Below are positions 32,518 to 41,535 of a DNA stretch of 64,000 nucleotides, in pieces; positions within the stretch are counted from its first letter, which is position 1; the number at the start of each line of letters is the position of its first letter. A program made the position numbers and the translations under genes. The notes beneath the pieces were generated by a model, which was not told the origin of the DNA, searched no databases, and was given only the letters and a program-made list of their open reading frames with translations. This DNA comes from Glebionis coronaria (Eukaryota > Streptophyta > Magnoliopsida > Asterales > Asteraceae): contig CM046876.1 of assembly GCA_025667525.1 (NCBI GenBank), positions 567,173,469 to 567,237,468 of the forward strand, read 5' to 3'.

Positions 32518-34200
32518 TCACCACTGGCTCAAAACAGATATGCCAGGGTCAAAGATCTTATCCTCATTACCGGATGAGAATAAAGAAGAAGAATCCACAG
32601 TATAAGTGAAGAAAAGCAGAAGGATTCTTATAACATACGAGAAATAGGTATAAAGGCGATCCTTAAGAATACTCGTCTTCGCCAAGGGCGGGAGGGTGTG
32701 AGAAAAAGATATCAAAGTGTCACCCGAGGACACTTTATAGAAACTCAAAGCAAGAGTTGATGGGATAACCAGTAAAACATCACAAGAAATAGCAACATCA
32801 ACGTCTCCTCCGGGATCAAAACACTCATCCTCATTTCCCGGTATGAAATGAGGAGAGTAAAAGCGATACATCACCCGCTTGGGTGTGCACGTGGTAGGAC
32901 GGGGTGGCAACATAGTATGAGAAATATCAGAAGACATATCTACCACCCGCGTCACCTCTCCAGACCGAATCAAACGGAAAGTAGGGTCAAATCTCTCCAC
33001 CGCCTCTACGATGGGAGGTGGCATGGCTAACAACGAATGCTCATCAATAGCAGGAGAGTCGGAGCTATCAATGTCCTCAATCCCCTCTTCAAAGAGAGGA
33101 TTCACCTCACTAGAGATGTAGGCGTCATCAAAATCAAATAAAGGGTTCGAATAAATCTTGAAATTTTCCTTCTGAACGTCTTCATCGGATAGTGACTCGT
33201 CATCATTAGAAGTAAAATCATCATCGAGATCAAAGAGAGGATTAGAGAAAGCCAAAGAATCGTCTCCCAAGATGTCGGTGGGAGGTAATGAATCATCACG
33301 AGAAAGAGATTCACACTCATCGTCACTATCAGAAGCAACCGTAGGCTCACTTTGGATTGGAATAAGAATCTCATCACAAGAAATAGTGATAAGACCCTCA
33401 TCCCCCATGATGAGAGAGGCATCGGTCTCCGTAGTGGAAGAATCGAGAATAGGAGTGGTAGAATCCTTAGGCTCGAGAGCCGGCAAGTCGAGAGAAGGAA
33501 TTACAATTGCACTAGGACATTGAGCACAAAGATCATTCCAAGAAATAGTATTCTCATCGTCATCATCATCGTAATAGAAAGAACGCACAAGAGGCGGAGT
33601 ATAATCACTAAGATTAGATACTTGCTCTTGTCGTTGTCGTTGTCGCTGCTCCTCCTCATTTGCTTCTTTTAGAAGAACAACGGCTTCTTGAAGTTGCAAA
33701 ACAATGGCGTGTGTTTCGTCTTTCAAAGCATTGATTTGTTGAATTCTATGAGAGGATTGATGATTGAGGGTGGGATGTGGGGGCTCACAGTTATGAAAAC
33801 CAGAATTATAGCACGGATGTGGCTCATAGGAAGTCATCGGTTGAGAAGAATTAGAACACGGATTTGGTTCATAATAATCCATCGGTGAAGAAAAATGAGG
33901 ACATGGATTTGGCTCATAATAATTCATTGGCTGACAATACGAAGTATCGTGAGGGCCCCCACAATGATTGCAACACGGGTATTGAGAAAAACCCGGTTCA
34001 TGTTGCGGATAGGGATGGTCATAGACGGGAGGGGGGGAAAAAGTATTGTAAGAGGAGAAGTACGAATTCGTTGAATTGCAAAATGGACAAAATCCAAATT
34101 GTGTATTGTCGATATCAAAACCACACCGCTCACAATTACACCATTGACATGTTTGAAAACCATGCCATGGTCTCCCACACCGAACGCAAGACGAATCCAT
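32518..34200 (-). CDS. E ORF: 560-residue Cys-rich / acidic-repeat protein (Gag-related?)
   Basis: Intact ORF, ATG at 34200 to stop at 32518, about 320 bp after the primer site. Residues 1-45 hold four CxxC pairs (5-8, 18-21, 23-26, 38-41), like two zinc ribbons. About 75-89 is CNHCGGPHDTSYC, a CX2CX3HX4C knuckle also present in the F2 gag (CTLCGEPHNYYEC). Then YYEPNPC-type repeats, a Gln/Glu-rich coiled-coil segment (about 160-200), a DDDDDEN acidic patch, and repeated SNPLFD-acidic units (about 315-375). Near the end CFDPGG and IFDPGISV flank a hydrophobic stretch (YVIRILLLFFTY). It resembles uncharacterised Asteraceae proteins I recall. A structural Gag-like role is inference; function is unknown. 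Confidence 0.75.
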   Translation of the reverse strand: MDSSCVRCGRPWHGFQTCQWCNCERCGFDIDNTQFGFCPFCNSTNSYFSSYNTFSPPPVYDHPYPQHEPGFSQYPCCNHCGGPHDTSYCQPMNYYEPNPCPHFSSPMDYYEPNPCSNSSQPMTSYEPHPCYNSGFHNCEPPHPTLNHQSSHRIQQINALKDETHAIVLQLQEAVVLLKEANEEEQRQRQRQEQVSNLSDYTPPLVRSFYYDDDDDENTISWNDLCAQCPSAIVIPSLDLPALEPKDSTTPILDSSTTETDASLIMGDEGLITISCDEILIPIQSEPTVASDSDDECESLSRDDSLPPTDILGDDSLAFSNPLFDLDDDFTSNDDESLSDEDVQKENFKIYSNPLFDFDDAYISSEVNPLFEEGIEDIDSSDSPAIDEHSLLAMPPPIVEAVERFDPTFRLIRSGEVTRVVDMSSDISHTMLPPRPTTCTPKRVMYRFYSPHFIPGNEDECFDPGGDVDVAISCDVLLVIPSTLALSFYKVSSGDTLISFSHTLPPLAKTSILKDRLYTYFSYVIRILLLFFTYTVDSSSLFSSGNEDKIFDPGISVLSQW

Positions 34201-34515
34201 GAAGAATTATAAATAAGAGGGGTAGAGAAAAGAATTAAACACAAAAGAGGATAAAGAAGAATATTTTTAAATTTATTATTTTTTTTTATTTTTTTTAATT
34301 GATATATATATATATATTAATACAGAAAATAAGATAAAAGAAGAAAATATTTTTGGTTTTTATAAATTTTATATATTTTTTTGGATTTTTTAATTTTTTT
34401 TTTTATTTTTTATTTATTTATTATATATATATATACAAATACGAAAATAAACTTTCAAAACGAAAGGATCTTCAAGTCACCAACTAAAAACACAACGCAA
34501 ACATCGCTACACACA
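34201..34515 (-). mobile_element. E 5' untranslated leader
   Basis: Short leader between primer site and ORF with T/A-rich tracts (34262-34440, including ATATATATATAT). No coding sequence. Confidence 0.6.
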
Positions 34516-34533
34516 AAGCCGGCAGCGGCGCCA
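34516..34533 (-). other. E primer-binding site (tRNA-Asp type)
   Basis: Minus strand TGGCGCCGCTGCCGGCTT two bases after the 5' LTR, close to the TGGCGCCGTTGCCGGGGA site typical of Athila/Tat elements. It sets the orientation of E. Confidence 0.85.
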
Positions 34534-34535
34534 TT

Positions 34536-36295
34536 TGATTGAGTCTTTTTCGTACACCCGAAGGTTATAGTAGTTCCTGGCGAAGTGTGAATGGAAAACC
34601 ACGTTTATGTCTAAAGTTTGATGCTTGAATAAAAGAAATTTTGAGTAATAAATTTAAATCTACTAATTTGAAAAGACTAAAAATATAAAACGATATAAGA
34701 GCGACAATTATACTACGAAGATAAAGCTAAAAATATATAAAATAATACTAGTAACAATAAAGATGCAAACTAACATGCTTATCAAGTGGGGTAATTAGAT
34801 CAACAAGTGTGGACTTTTATTTAATATTGACGAATTAATAATTCTATAAAAATATATTCTCTCACAACGGTCGTTTATTTTGAAAAGGCACTTTTATAAA
34901 AATATTAATATCTAAATCGATTCTAAATCATTTCTCCGACTTTTGCTCTTTAAAATAACAAAGTTTCGATTTAAGCATTCCATTTTATTCTACCAAATTA
35001 ATCATCTTTTATTTCTCCGACTTTTGCTCTTTGAAATATACAAGATTAAATCAATCTAACAAAAATCACTAGTCAATGATATAATAAATTCCACGCTTAT
35101 ATCACAAATCACCACCACTTAACAAGCATAAACAAGGTACTCGCTAATCATCATACTAAAAACTAAACTAACAACAATAAGCATAACAATAATAATAAAC
35201 ACATTAAGCAAAAATGAACTACAACTTAACTGATATAATATGCTAACCACTAGTTACTTGGTCCTACTAAATGAAATGGAGACACGAATAAGAACTGATA
35301 TCATGTCCTTTTGCTAAATGTCTCATTCTAATGTTTCATTATAATGTTAAATAATATTGAATCCAAACCTGTAAGCAATAACTCGAAATGAAACTAGCGA
35401 ATCAACACCTGTTGTAAACGAAAGCATATACCGAAACAACATCAACATCAAACCGAAAATCAAACACGGTTCGCTAACTTCCATTAACCGAATACTAAAA
35501 ACTATTTGAAACTAAAAATCAACATCACGTTCCAACCAAAAACATAAATATTCTTTATTACTCAAATTCGAATTAAAGATGTTGACGGAAAAAAAAAACA
35601 GCAAAAGGATTGTTTATATAATCTAAATATGGTAATAGAAAATGATAGAAATTGAAAAGAAAATAAAAACTAATCTAATACTGTTGATAGGATAAACAAA
35701 AACTGAGAGAAAACTAAAGAAAAAATAGATCTCCCCTTGATGTTTGCGTTTATATGAGGCTATCCCCAAATCTGCTATCTAAAAAAAATATGAAAAGCAG
35801 CAAAAGCTGCGTGCTTTTTCCTCTCTCCTCAATCTCGATATATCTTCTTTCTTTTTCTTTGTTTCTTTGTGCTAATTGGGCCTTTCTCCTTACTGGGCTG
35901 CCTTCTTTTCTTTTCTGGGCCTGCGCCAATATGGGCCAGCAGACTGTTGCTTGTGCTGCTATGTGTTTTGGGCCAGCAGCTTAAGGGCTGAGTATTTTGG
36001 GCTGTTGGTTTTTTTTAGTGTATTAATGGGTCGGTCCGACCCATATAAATGGTGTCGGGTCGGCCCACTAAAATATAAAGGCGCCACCGGACTCGATTTC
36101 TCGTGCTCTTTCCATTTCTCGTGCTAATTTTTGGCTCTTTGGCTTCGTTTTTGCTCCTTTTCTTCATATCCGTACCTACAATAATAAATAACACATTTAA
36201 ACGATATATGCACTAAAAACACACGTTTTGCTATTTATTATGTCATAAACGAAGGGATATTAACACTAAAAACTTGAATAATTACGTGTCTAACA
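34536..36295 (-). mobile_element. E 5' LTR (right)
   Basis: 1,760 bp, plus-strand borders TGATTGAGTC...GTGTCTAACA, followed directly by GTGGA (36296-36300). Confidence 0.9.
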
Positions 36296-36300
36296 GTGGA
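36296..36300. repeat. Target-site duplication (right) of the D/E insertion
   Basis: GTGGA matches 25786-25790, and the G reading frame continues across the joined flanks without loss. Confidence 0.92.
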
Positions 36301-37198
36301 CAACACGGTTACTGGGCTAATCTTAGAGTAGAACCCGAGTTACTCTCTAAGATCAAGGAAGCTCAGAAAGATGATGGAGAAATCTGGGAGATAATTCAGA
36401 ATTTGGAGAAGCAGACGAAATTCAAAGTAGATGCAGATGGTATCGTATGGCAGGGCACGAGACTTTGTGTTCCTGATGATCAAGAACTCCGGGAAGCATT
36501 GTTAGCTGAAGCTCATAGCTCCCCATTCTCTATACATCCTGGTTCGACTAAGATGTACCATGACATCAAGCAGTACTTTTGGTGGAGTGGTATGAAATAG
36601 GATGTTGCCATTTACGTCTCCAAATGTCTTACCTGCCAGCAGGTTAAGATCGAGCATCAGCGATCTGGCGGTCTCCTTCAACCGTTAGATATTCCAGAGT
36701 GGAAGTGGGAAAAAATCACCATGGATTTTGTTACTGGTCTTCCGTCAACCAAGAGGAAGCACGATGCAATTTGGGTTATCGTAGACTGACTTACCAAATC
36801 AGCTCATTTCTTACCGATCCGCAAGGAATATTCGGTCAGTAAACTCGCTGATATGTATAGAAGAGAGATCATGAGACTCCACGGTGCTCCATCCAGCATC
36901 GTCTCAAACAGAGATCCTCGTTTCACTTCGCGATTTTGGAAGAGTCTGCAGAAAGCTTGGGGTACACAACTTAAGCTTAGCACGACTTTCCATCCTCAAA
37001 CAGACGGGCAGTCGGAGCGAACGATTCAGACATTGAAGGACATGTTGAGGTCATGTGCGTTGGAATGGACGGGTGATTGGGACGATTATATATGTTTGGT
37101 GGAGTTTGCATACAACAATAGTTGGCACGCAAGTATCAAGTGTGCTCCTTTCGAGATGTTGTATGGCAGAAAGTGTCGTGCCCTATTCTGCTGGGATT
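36301..37198 (+). pseudogene. pol: G pol: integrase zinc finger and catalytic core
   Basis: Begins QHGYWANLRVEPELL. The HHCC finger is visible as EAHSSPFSIHPG...KCLTCQQVK. The catalytic core follows: Asp in KITMDFVTGLP, Asp in IVSNRDPRFTS, Glu in HPQTDGQSERTIQ (D,D35E). In-frame stops lie at 36598 (after GMK) and 36787 (VIVD-stop-LTKSAHF, CGA to TGA). The frame is lost at 37198. Role: inserts element cDNA into the chromosome; dead here. Confidence 0.92.
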
Positions 37199-37757
37199 AG
37201 GTTGGTGAGCGAACACGAAGGACCAGAGATCATAGAGATGATTAATGAGAGGGTCGCAGTAGCTAAGCAGAAATTTCAAGAAGCACGGTCACGTCAGAAG
37301 AGTTACACTGATAAGCATCGTAGGGGCATACATTTTAACGTAGGAGATCACGTCTTTCTAAAGGTTTCGCCGGCACGTGGTGTTAGACGCTTCAGGGTTA
37401 AAGGGAAGCTCAGTCCCTGTTTCATCGGACCGTTTGACATCATTGAACGAGTCGGTGAAGTATCTTACCGTTTAGCGTTACCTCCGCATCTTTCGCATGT
37501 ACACAATGTGTTTCATTGTGTCCTTACTCAGAGGGTACCAGTATCATCCCCTTCACATGGTTCAGTATCCACTGGAACAGATACGTGAAGATCTCGCTTT
37601 CATAGAAGAACCCGAACGAGTTCTTGACAGACAAGAACGAGTCATGAGAAGGAAGACGATTCCATTCGTCAAAATCCTTTGGAGGGATCATACCAAGCGG
37701 GAAGCCACTTGGGAAACAGAGGATACTATCCGGGCTTCTTACCTTCATTTCATATTT
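37199..37757 (+). pseudogene. pol: G pol: integrase C-terminus and chromodomain
   Basis: A frame change near 37198 continues with EHEGPEIIEMINERVAVAKQ, QKSYTDKHRR, and the GPF module FIGPFDIIERVGEVSYRLALP. A second frame change near 37540 leads to the chromodomain: EEPERVLDRQERVMRRKTIP, then VKILWRDHTKREATWE, ending at the stop after HFIF. A chromodomain fused to integrase defines chromoviruses and is thought to steer insertion to methylated-histone chromatin. It places G in the Tekay-like group. Confidence 0.88.
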
Positions 37758-37824
37758 TGAATTCGGGTATGTTCTTCTTTTCCCGTTTACATTATCTATA
37801 ATTCGGGGACGAATTATTCTTTTT
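37758..37824 (+). mobile_element. G 3' untranslated spacer
   Basis: Short spacer with TATAATTCGGGGACGAATTA, a phrase usual just upstream of the purine tract in this gypsy group. Confidence 0.6.
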
Positions 37825-37838
37825 AAGGGGGGAAGAGT
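37825..37838 (+). other. G polypurine tract
   Basis: AAGGGGGGAAGAGT immediately before the 3' LTR start TGTAAAACCC. Confidence 0.9.
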
Positions 37839-38683
37839 TGTAAAACCCGCATGCTTTTACCATGAATAGTGCCCTTAAGATCGTATGTATATGATTAGAA
37901 CTTTCCTTTAATAGCACGTTATGTTTCACGTATAAGAATTTTAAGTATTATGTACGTGTTAGAACACGATAAGTATTTATTACGTATGAACACACGATAA
38001 TTATTCAAATAATAATTATAATCTTGAACATGCGATCATGAAATCATGAACGTAATTTAATCACGGGATAATATTATTTACATATATATATTTATTACGA
38101 ACATGAATAAATATATTAAGTCACGATTAATAATTAATTAGAACACGTAAATCACGAACACGATAAAACACGAGAACACACTATAATATTTAGACTCGAG
38201 AAAAGTACGGGTTACCCCATGTGGGGCCCCCTACCCGCGGCATACACAAGGACATGGGCTTAGCCCATGCAAAATTAACTAACAAGGGGGTTAAGGTAAA
38301 AACTTGTTTTATTATTTATAAATCTAGAAAATAACTAAAACCCTAAAAGTTTTCTTCCTTCTTCCTTGTCCTCTTTGGCCGCCGGATATACAACACCACA
38401 AGGGTGTTTCGGGTTGATTTTGATCTTGGATATTTTGCAAGGATTCGCGTGTGTTCATCCTCATTTGTTTCACGTAATCGGTATAACCTTTTTAACCTTT
38501 TCTTTTATGTTTTGATTTAATGAATCACATAAAATCATGATGTTTTTAAAAACTAATTAAAAACAATTATTAAAACATGTTAATGATCATGGGGTAAATC
38601 AAATCAATGGTTTAGGGGTGTTTGTCGTCTAGCCGACGCCTAACTGAGCCCCATAGGGGTCTCGGCTTGGCTTATGTAACACC

Positions 38684-38705
38684 ACCGAGACCATATGGTC
38701 TCGGT
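38684..38705. repeat. 22-nt perfect palindrome in G 3' LTR
   Basis: Same sequence as 10665-10686, although adjacent bases differ between the LTRs. Confidence 0.85.
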
Positions 38706-39247
38706 ATGGTGGGGTGGTCCCACGACAGCAACAAAACCAAGGGGAAACCCGGTGTGGTTCGGGTTATGGTGTTAGTTACGGGTCCGGTTCATGGTTTTTA
38801 GTCACGGGTCCGGTTCTTGAATCATTTTTTTTAGGTTTATGATTTTTATGTTTTAGACTTAAATTAAATTAATAAAAACATGACATGATTAATTTAATGT
38901 ACATGACTTAGGTTATAAATTTAATTATTATTCATGAATTTTAACCTAAGTATTTATATTTAATTAGACTTTATAATTAATTAATTATTTAAAACTAAGA
39001 CTATAATTAATTAATTAACATGACTTAGGTTATATTATTAATAGTTAATAATACATGTTTTAACCTAAGTATTTTACCTTTATTTAATTAAAATCATGAT
39101 ATATTTAATTAAATACTTTTAACCTATAGTTTATTTAATTTACATGTAATAATTAGTAAACTATACTTTATAACTACATGACTTAGAATAATAATCAGAA
39201 AACACTTAAGCTTATATAATTAGCTTATTTAGCCAGCTTATATCTAT

Positions 39248-39520
39248 TTATGGAAACTTTCTATTTTTAGAAATTTGTTTAATTAAGGCATCTAATCTAT
39301 TTATGAAAACTTTCTATTTTTAGAAACTTATCTATTTTAAGCAGTAATTCTATTTTTGGAAACTTTCTAATTTTGTAAACTTTCTTCTTTTGGAAACTTT
39401 CTATTTTTGGAAACTTTCTATTTTTGGAAACTTTCTATTTTTGGAAAGTTTTTATTTTTGGTAACTTTCTATTTTTAGAAACTTTCTATTTTAGGAAACC
39501 TGCTATTTTTAGAAAGTTAC
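39248..39520 (+). repeat. 17-bp tandem repeat array in G 3' LTR
   Basis: Expanded relative to the 5' LTR: at least four additional or rearranged GGAAACTTTCTATTTTT units. Confidence 0.8.
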
Positions 39521-40763
39521 TTATTATTACACAACAAGTATAATAATACAAAAAATACATGTAATACTTAATCAGAATAGACAGAATATAAGACAAACAC
39601 AGTATAAAGCTTAAAACAGTAGAACATGACTTGAACATATAAAACAAGCTAAGACATGATATAAAACCAGTTACGTATTTAGTAATCAGATACTTTTATA
39701 CGTATGTATTCATGTAGCATTAGTGATACCGAAGTAGGACTCTCTTCCGTTTGTCTTCTTCGTTCACTGGACATAAGGTACGGATTCTCGTCCTTTCAGT
39801 ATGGACATTCTTTCCTTATTAGGATTCCCCGTATGCAGCCAACTGTTTTCCCATAGTATAAGTTTATATGTTTGATTGCTTATGTTTAATTTAGAATACC
39901 TGAAGCCATATACATGCATGACCAGTTTCACCTAGTTATGGAGGTACCATAACCATAAAACTAGAGGCACTGGTGTTATGACTTCCCCACGGCGGAGTGA
40001 TTGCTCGTGGCGTCCCTTCAGCTTTTAGCCATATTATTATATTTATCATGTGGGGCGTATGGGTGCATCCTAGTTACATGTTTTCAGCAGATTACTCAGT
40101 GTGAATGTGATGTGTGCCTTGCATCCTTCACAAGGAGCTGATCCCTCCTACCCCAAAAACCAGTATATTAAATTAGAGGCAGTCCCTCTAATTTGCATGA
40201 CGAGGTCACCCCTCCAAGTATTCATGCAACGTTGATTTTCATGACCTATATTGGCTAATGGTAAAATATGTTAAACAATTTTTACAAGATAAACATAAGG
40301 CTTTTCAAACTATAAAACCAGTTTTATTAAGACTTAACCGGGTTATTCGGGACTTAGTTTCTTCCACTGTTATATGCTTATATGCTTATATTATTCATGC
40401 TTTATTGTACATCCATGCACTGAGCGTATTGCTCAGCCGTTTTCCTTTTCATGTTCCCAAAACGACAGGTACTCAGGGACGCTCGTAGACTTTAAGCGTA
40501 CGTGCATATGGACTGGAAGCTTTCTAGCCTTTCTTTACTATATGCATTATCTATGCTTTGATACTCTTTCCATGGACATTGTTTAGTCCTTTCATTTACA
40601 GTACTTATGTTTGTGTGTGATGAGCTTTACTTTTGGACTACCGATGTTTGATTCCGGTATTCCTTTTTATGGTCATGTAATGTTTTAGACATTTATCCTT
40701 GTATGCTTTGATGACACGCCATAATGACGCGTAACATTCCATTTATCAAAATGGGGTGTTACA

Positions 40764-41520
40764 GGATCAATCTTGTATAGATTTAAGGTATATATGCATA
40801 CTTGGATTGTCTTATGTAGATCCAAGGTATTTCTAAATACTTGGATTAGTCTTGTGTAGATCCAATTATAAGTGTATACTTGGATGTGCCCTGTGTGTTA
40901 GTTCTCACTAAACTAAAAAGTGATGTATTTGCATTTGTGTTTGAGTTCTAACTTAACTAGAAAGTGATGTGAGTGAAGATTGGTTCTAGCTTAGGATTAG
41001 AACTCGACATCTAGCCTTGTGTCGGAAAAGAATATGGGCGACGAAGTTTGGTTCTAACTTAGGATTAGAACTCGACATCTAGCCTTGTGTCGAAAAACAA
41101 TATAGGCGACAAAGATTGGTTCTAGCTTAGGATTAGAACTCGACATTTAGCTAAGTGTCAAAAAACATTGTAAGCAACATTGTAAGTTTTTCTCCGCCAA
41201 GAAGGGAGCTTGTGGATATAGTGGAAATCTCAAGTAAGGTGTACTCGAGGAGTGGAGTAGGAACGAAGAAAGAGCTTCGTTGTCGAACCACTATAAATCT
41301 TTGGTGTCGTTCCTTAGGTTTTTCTTTCCTTACTCTTTACTTACACTTGTCATTACATTCAGCACTCCATCATTATGATAACTTGATATAGAAAATATTT
41401 TGAAACATTAGAAATGGACCTAATCATATGAAACAAGTTTTTAAGTAAAAGTCATTTGAATGATGAACTTAATTTTAAAATGGGAAACTATTTAACCCCC
41501 ACCCCCTTCTAGTTTCTACA
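40764..41520 (+). mobile_element. A2 5' LTR, piece 3 of 3
   Basis: Resumes the tandem ~41-bp array (GTAGATCCAAGGTAT, TACTTGGAT), then three ~68-bp units (40978-41165), a C-rich tract, and the terminus TAGTTTCTACA. Confidence 0.85.
40978..41165 (+). repeat. ~68-bp tandem repeat, 3 units (A2 LTR)
   Basis: Units begin GATTGGTTCTAGCTTAGGAT and hold ACTCGACAT...TGTGTCGGAAAA. One unit more than in A1; the B LTR has a single diverged unit (48040-48110). Confidence 0.85.
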
Positions 41521-41522
41521 AT

Positions 41523-41535
41523 TGGTATCATAGTG
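41523..41535 (+). other. A2 primer-binding site (degenerate tRNA-iMet)
   Basis: TGGTATCATAGTG, two bases after the LTR end; TGGTATCA is intact and the rest mutated. Confidence 0.7.

Larger units (their letters stand above)
28825..36295 (-). mobile_element. E: young non-autonomous LTR element with one intact ORF, minus strand
   Basis: 7,471 bp. LTRs of 1,759 bp (left, 3' LTR) and 1,760 bp (right, 5' LTR) differ at about eight positions and one indel by eye (about 0.5%), the least-diverged LTR pair in the window. On the minus strand: 5' LTR, tRNA-Asp-type primer site, a 560-codon ORF, about 1.9 kb non-coding, 3' LTR. No protease, RT or integrase is present, so movement would need proteins from another element. 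F-type elements share its primer-site class and zinc-knuckle spacing. Its right end abuts GTGGA; its left end abuts D sequence. Confidence 0.85.
9821..40763 (+). mobile_element. G: Ty3/gypsy chromovirus (Tekay-like) with nested insertions
   Basis: Long LTRs (2,875 and 2,925 bp) start TGTAAAACCCGCATGC and end GGGGTGTTACA. A tRNA-iMet primer site, gag with CX2CX4HX4C knuckle, DTG protease, RT-RNase H, integrase and a C-terminal chromodomain follow in gypsy order. The flanks are GGATA (9816-9820) and GGATC (40764-40768), one mismatch in the 5-bp duplication. Without the two insertions (H and D/E) G is about 11 kb. Stops, frameshifts and small deletions make it non-functional. Its polyprotein wording resembles Asteraceae Tekay elements. 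Confidence 0.9.
37839..40763 (+). mobile_element. G 3' LTR
   Basis: 2,925 bp, near-identical to 9821-12695; includes palindrome 38684-38705 and the longer 17-bp array 39248-39520. Followed by GGATC. Confidence 0.9.

Noticed and set aside
33272..34202. Plus-strand ORFs of 60-112 codons opposite the E ORF
   Set aside because: Shadows of the intact 560-codon minus-strand frame; no independent features.
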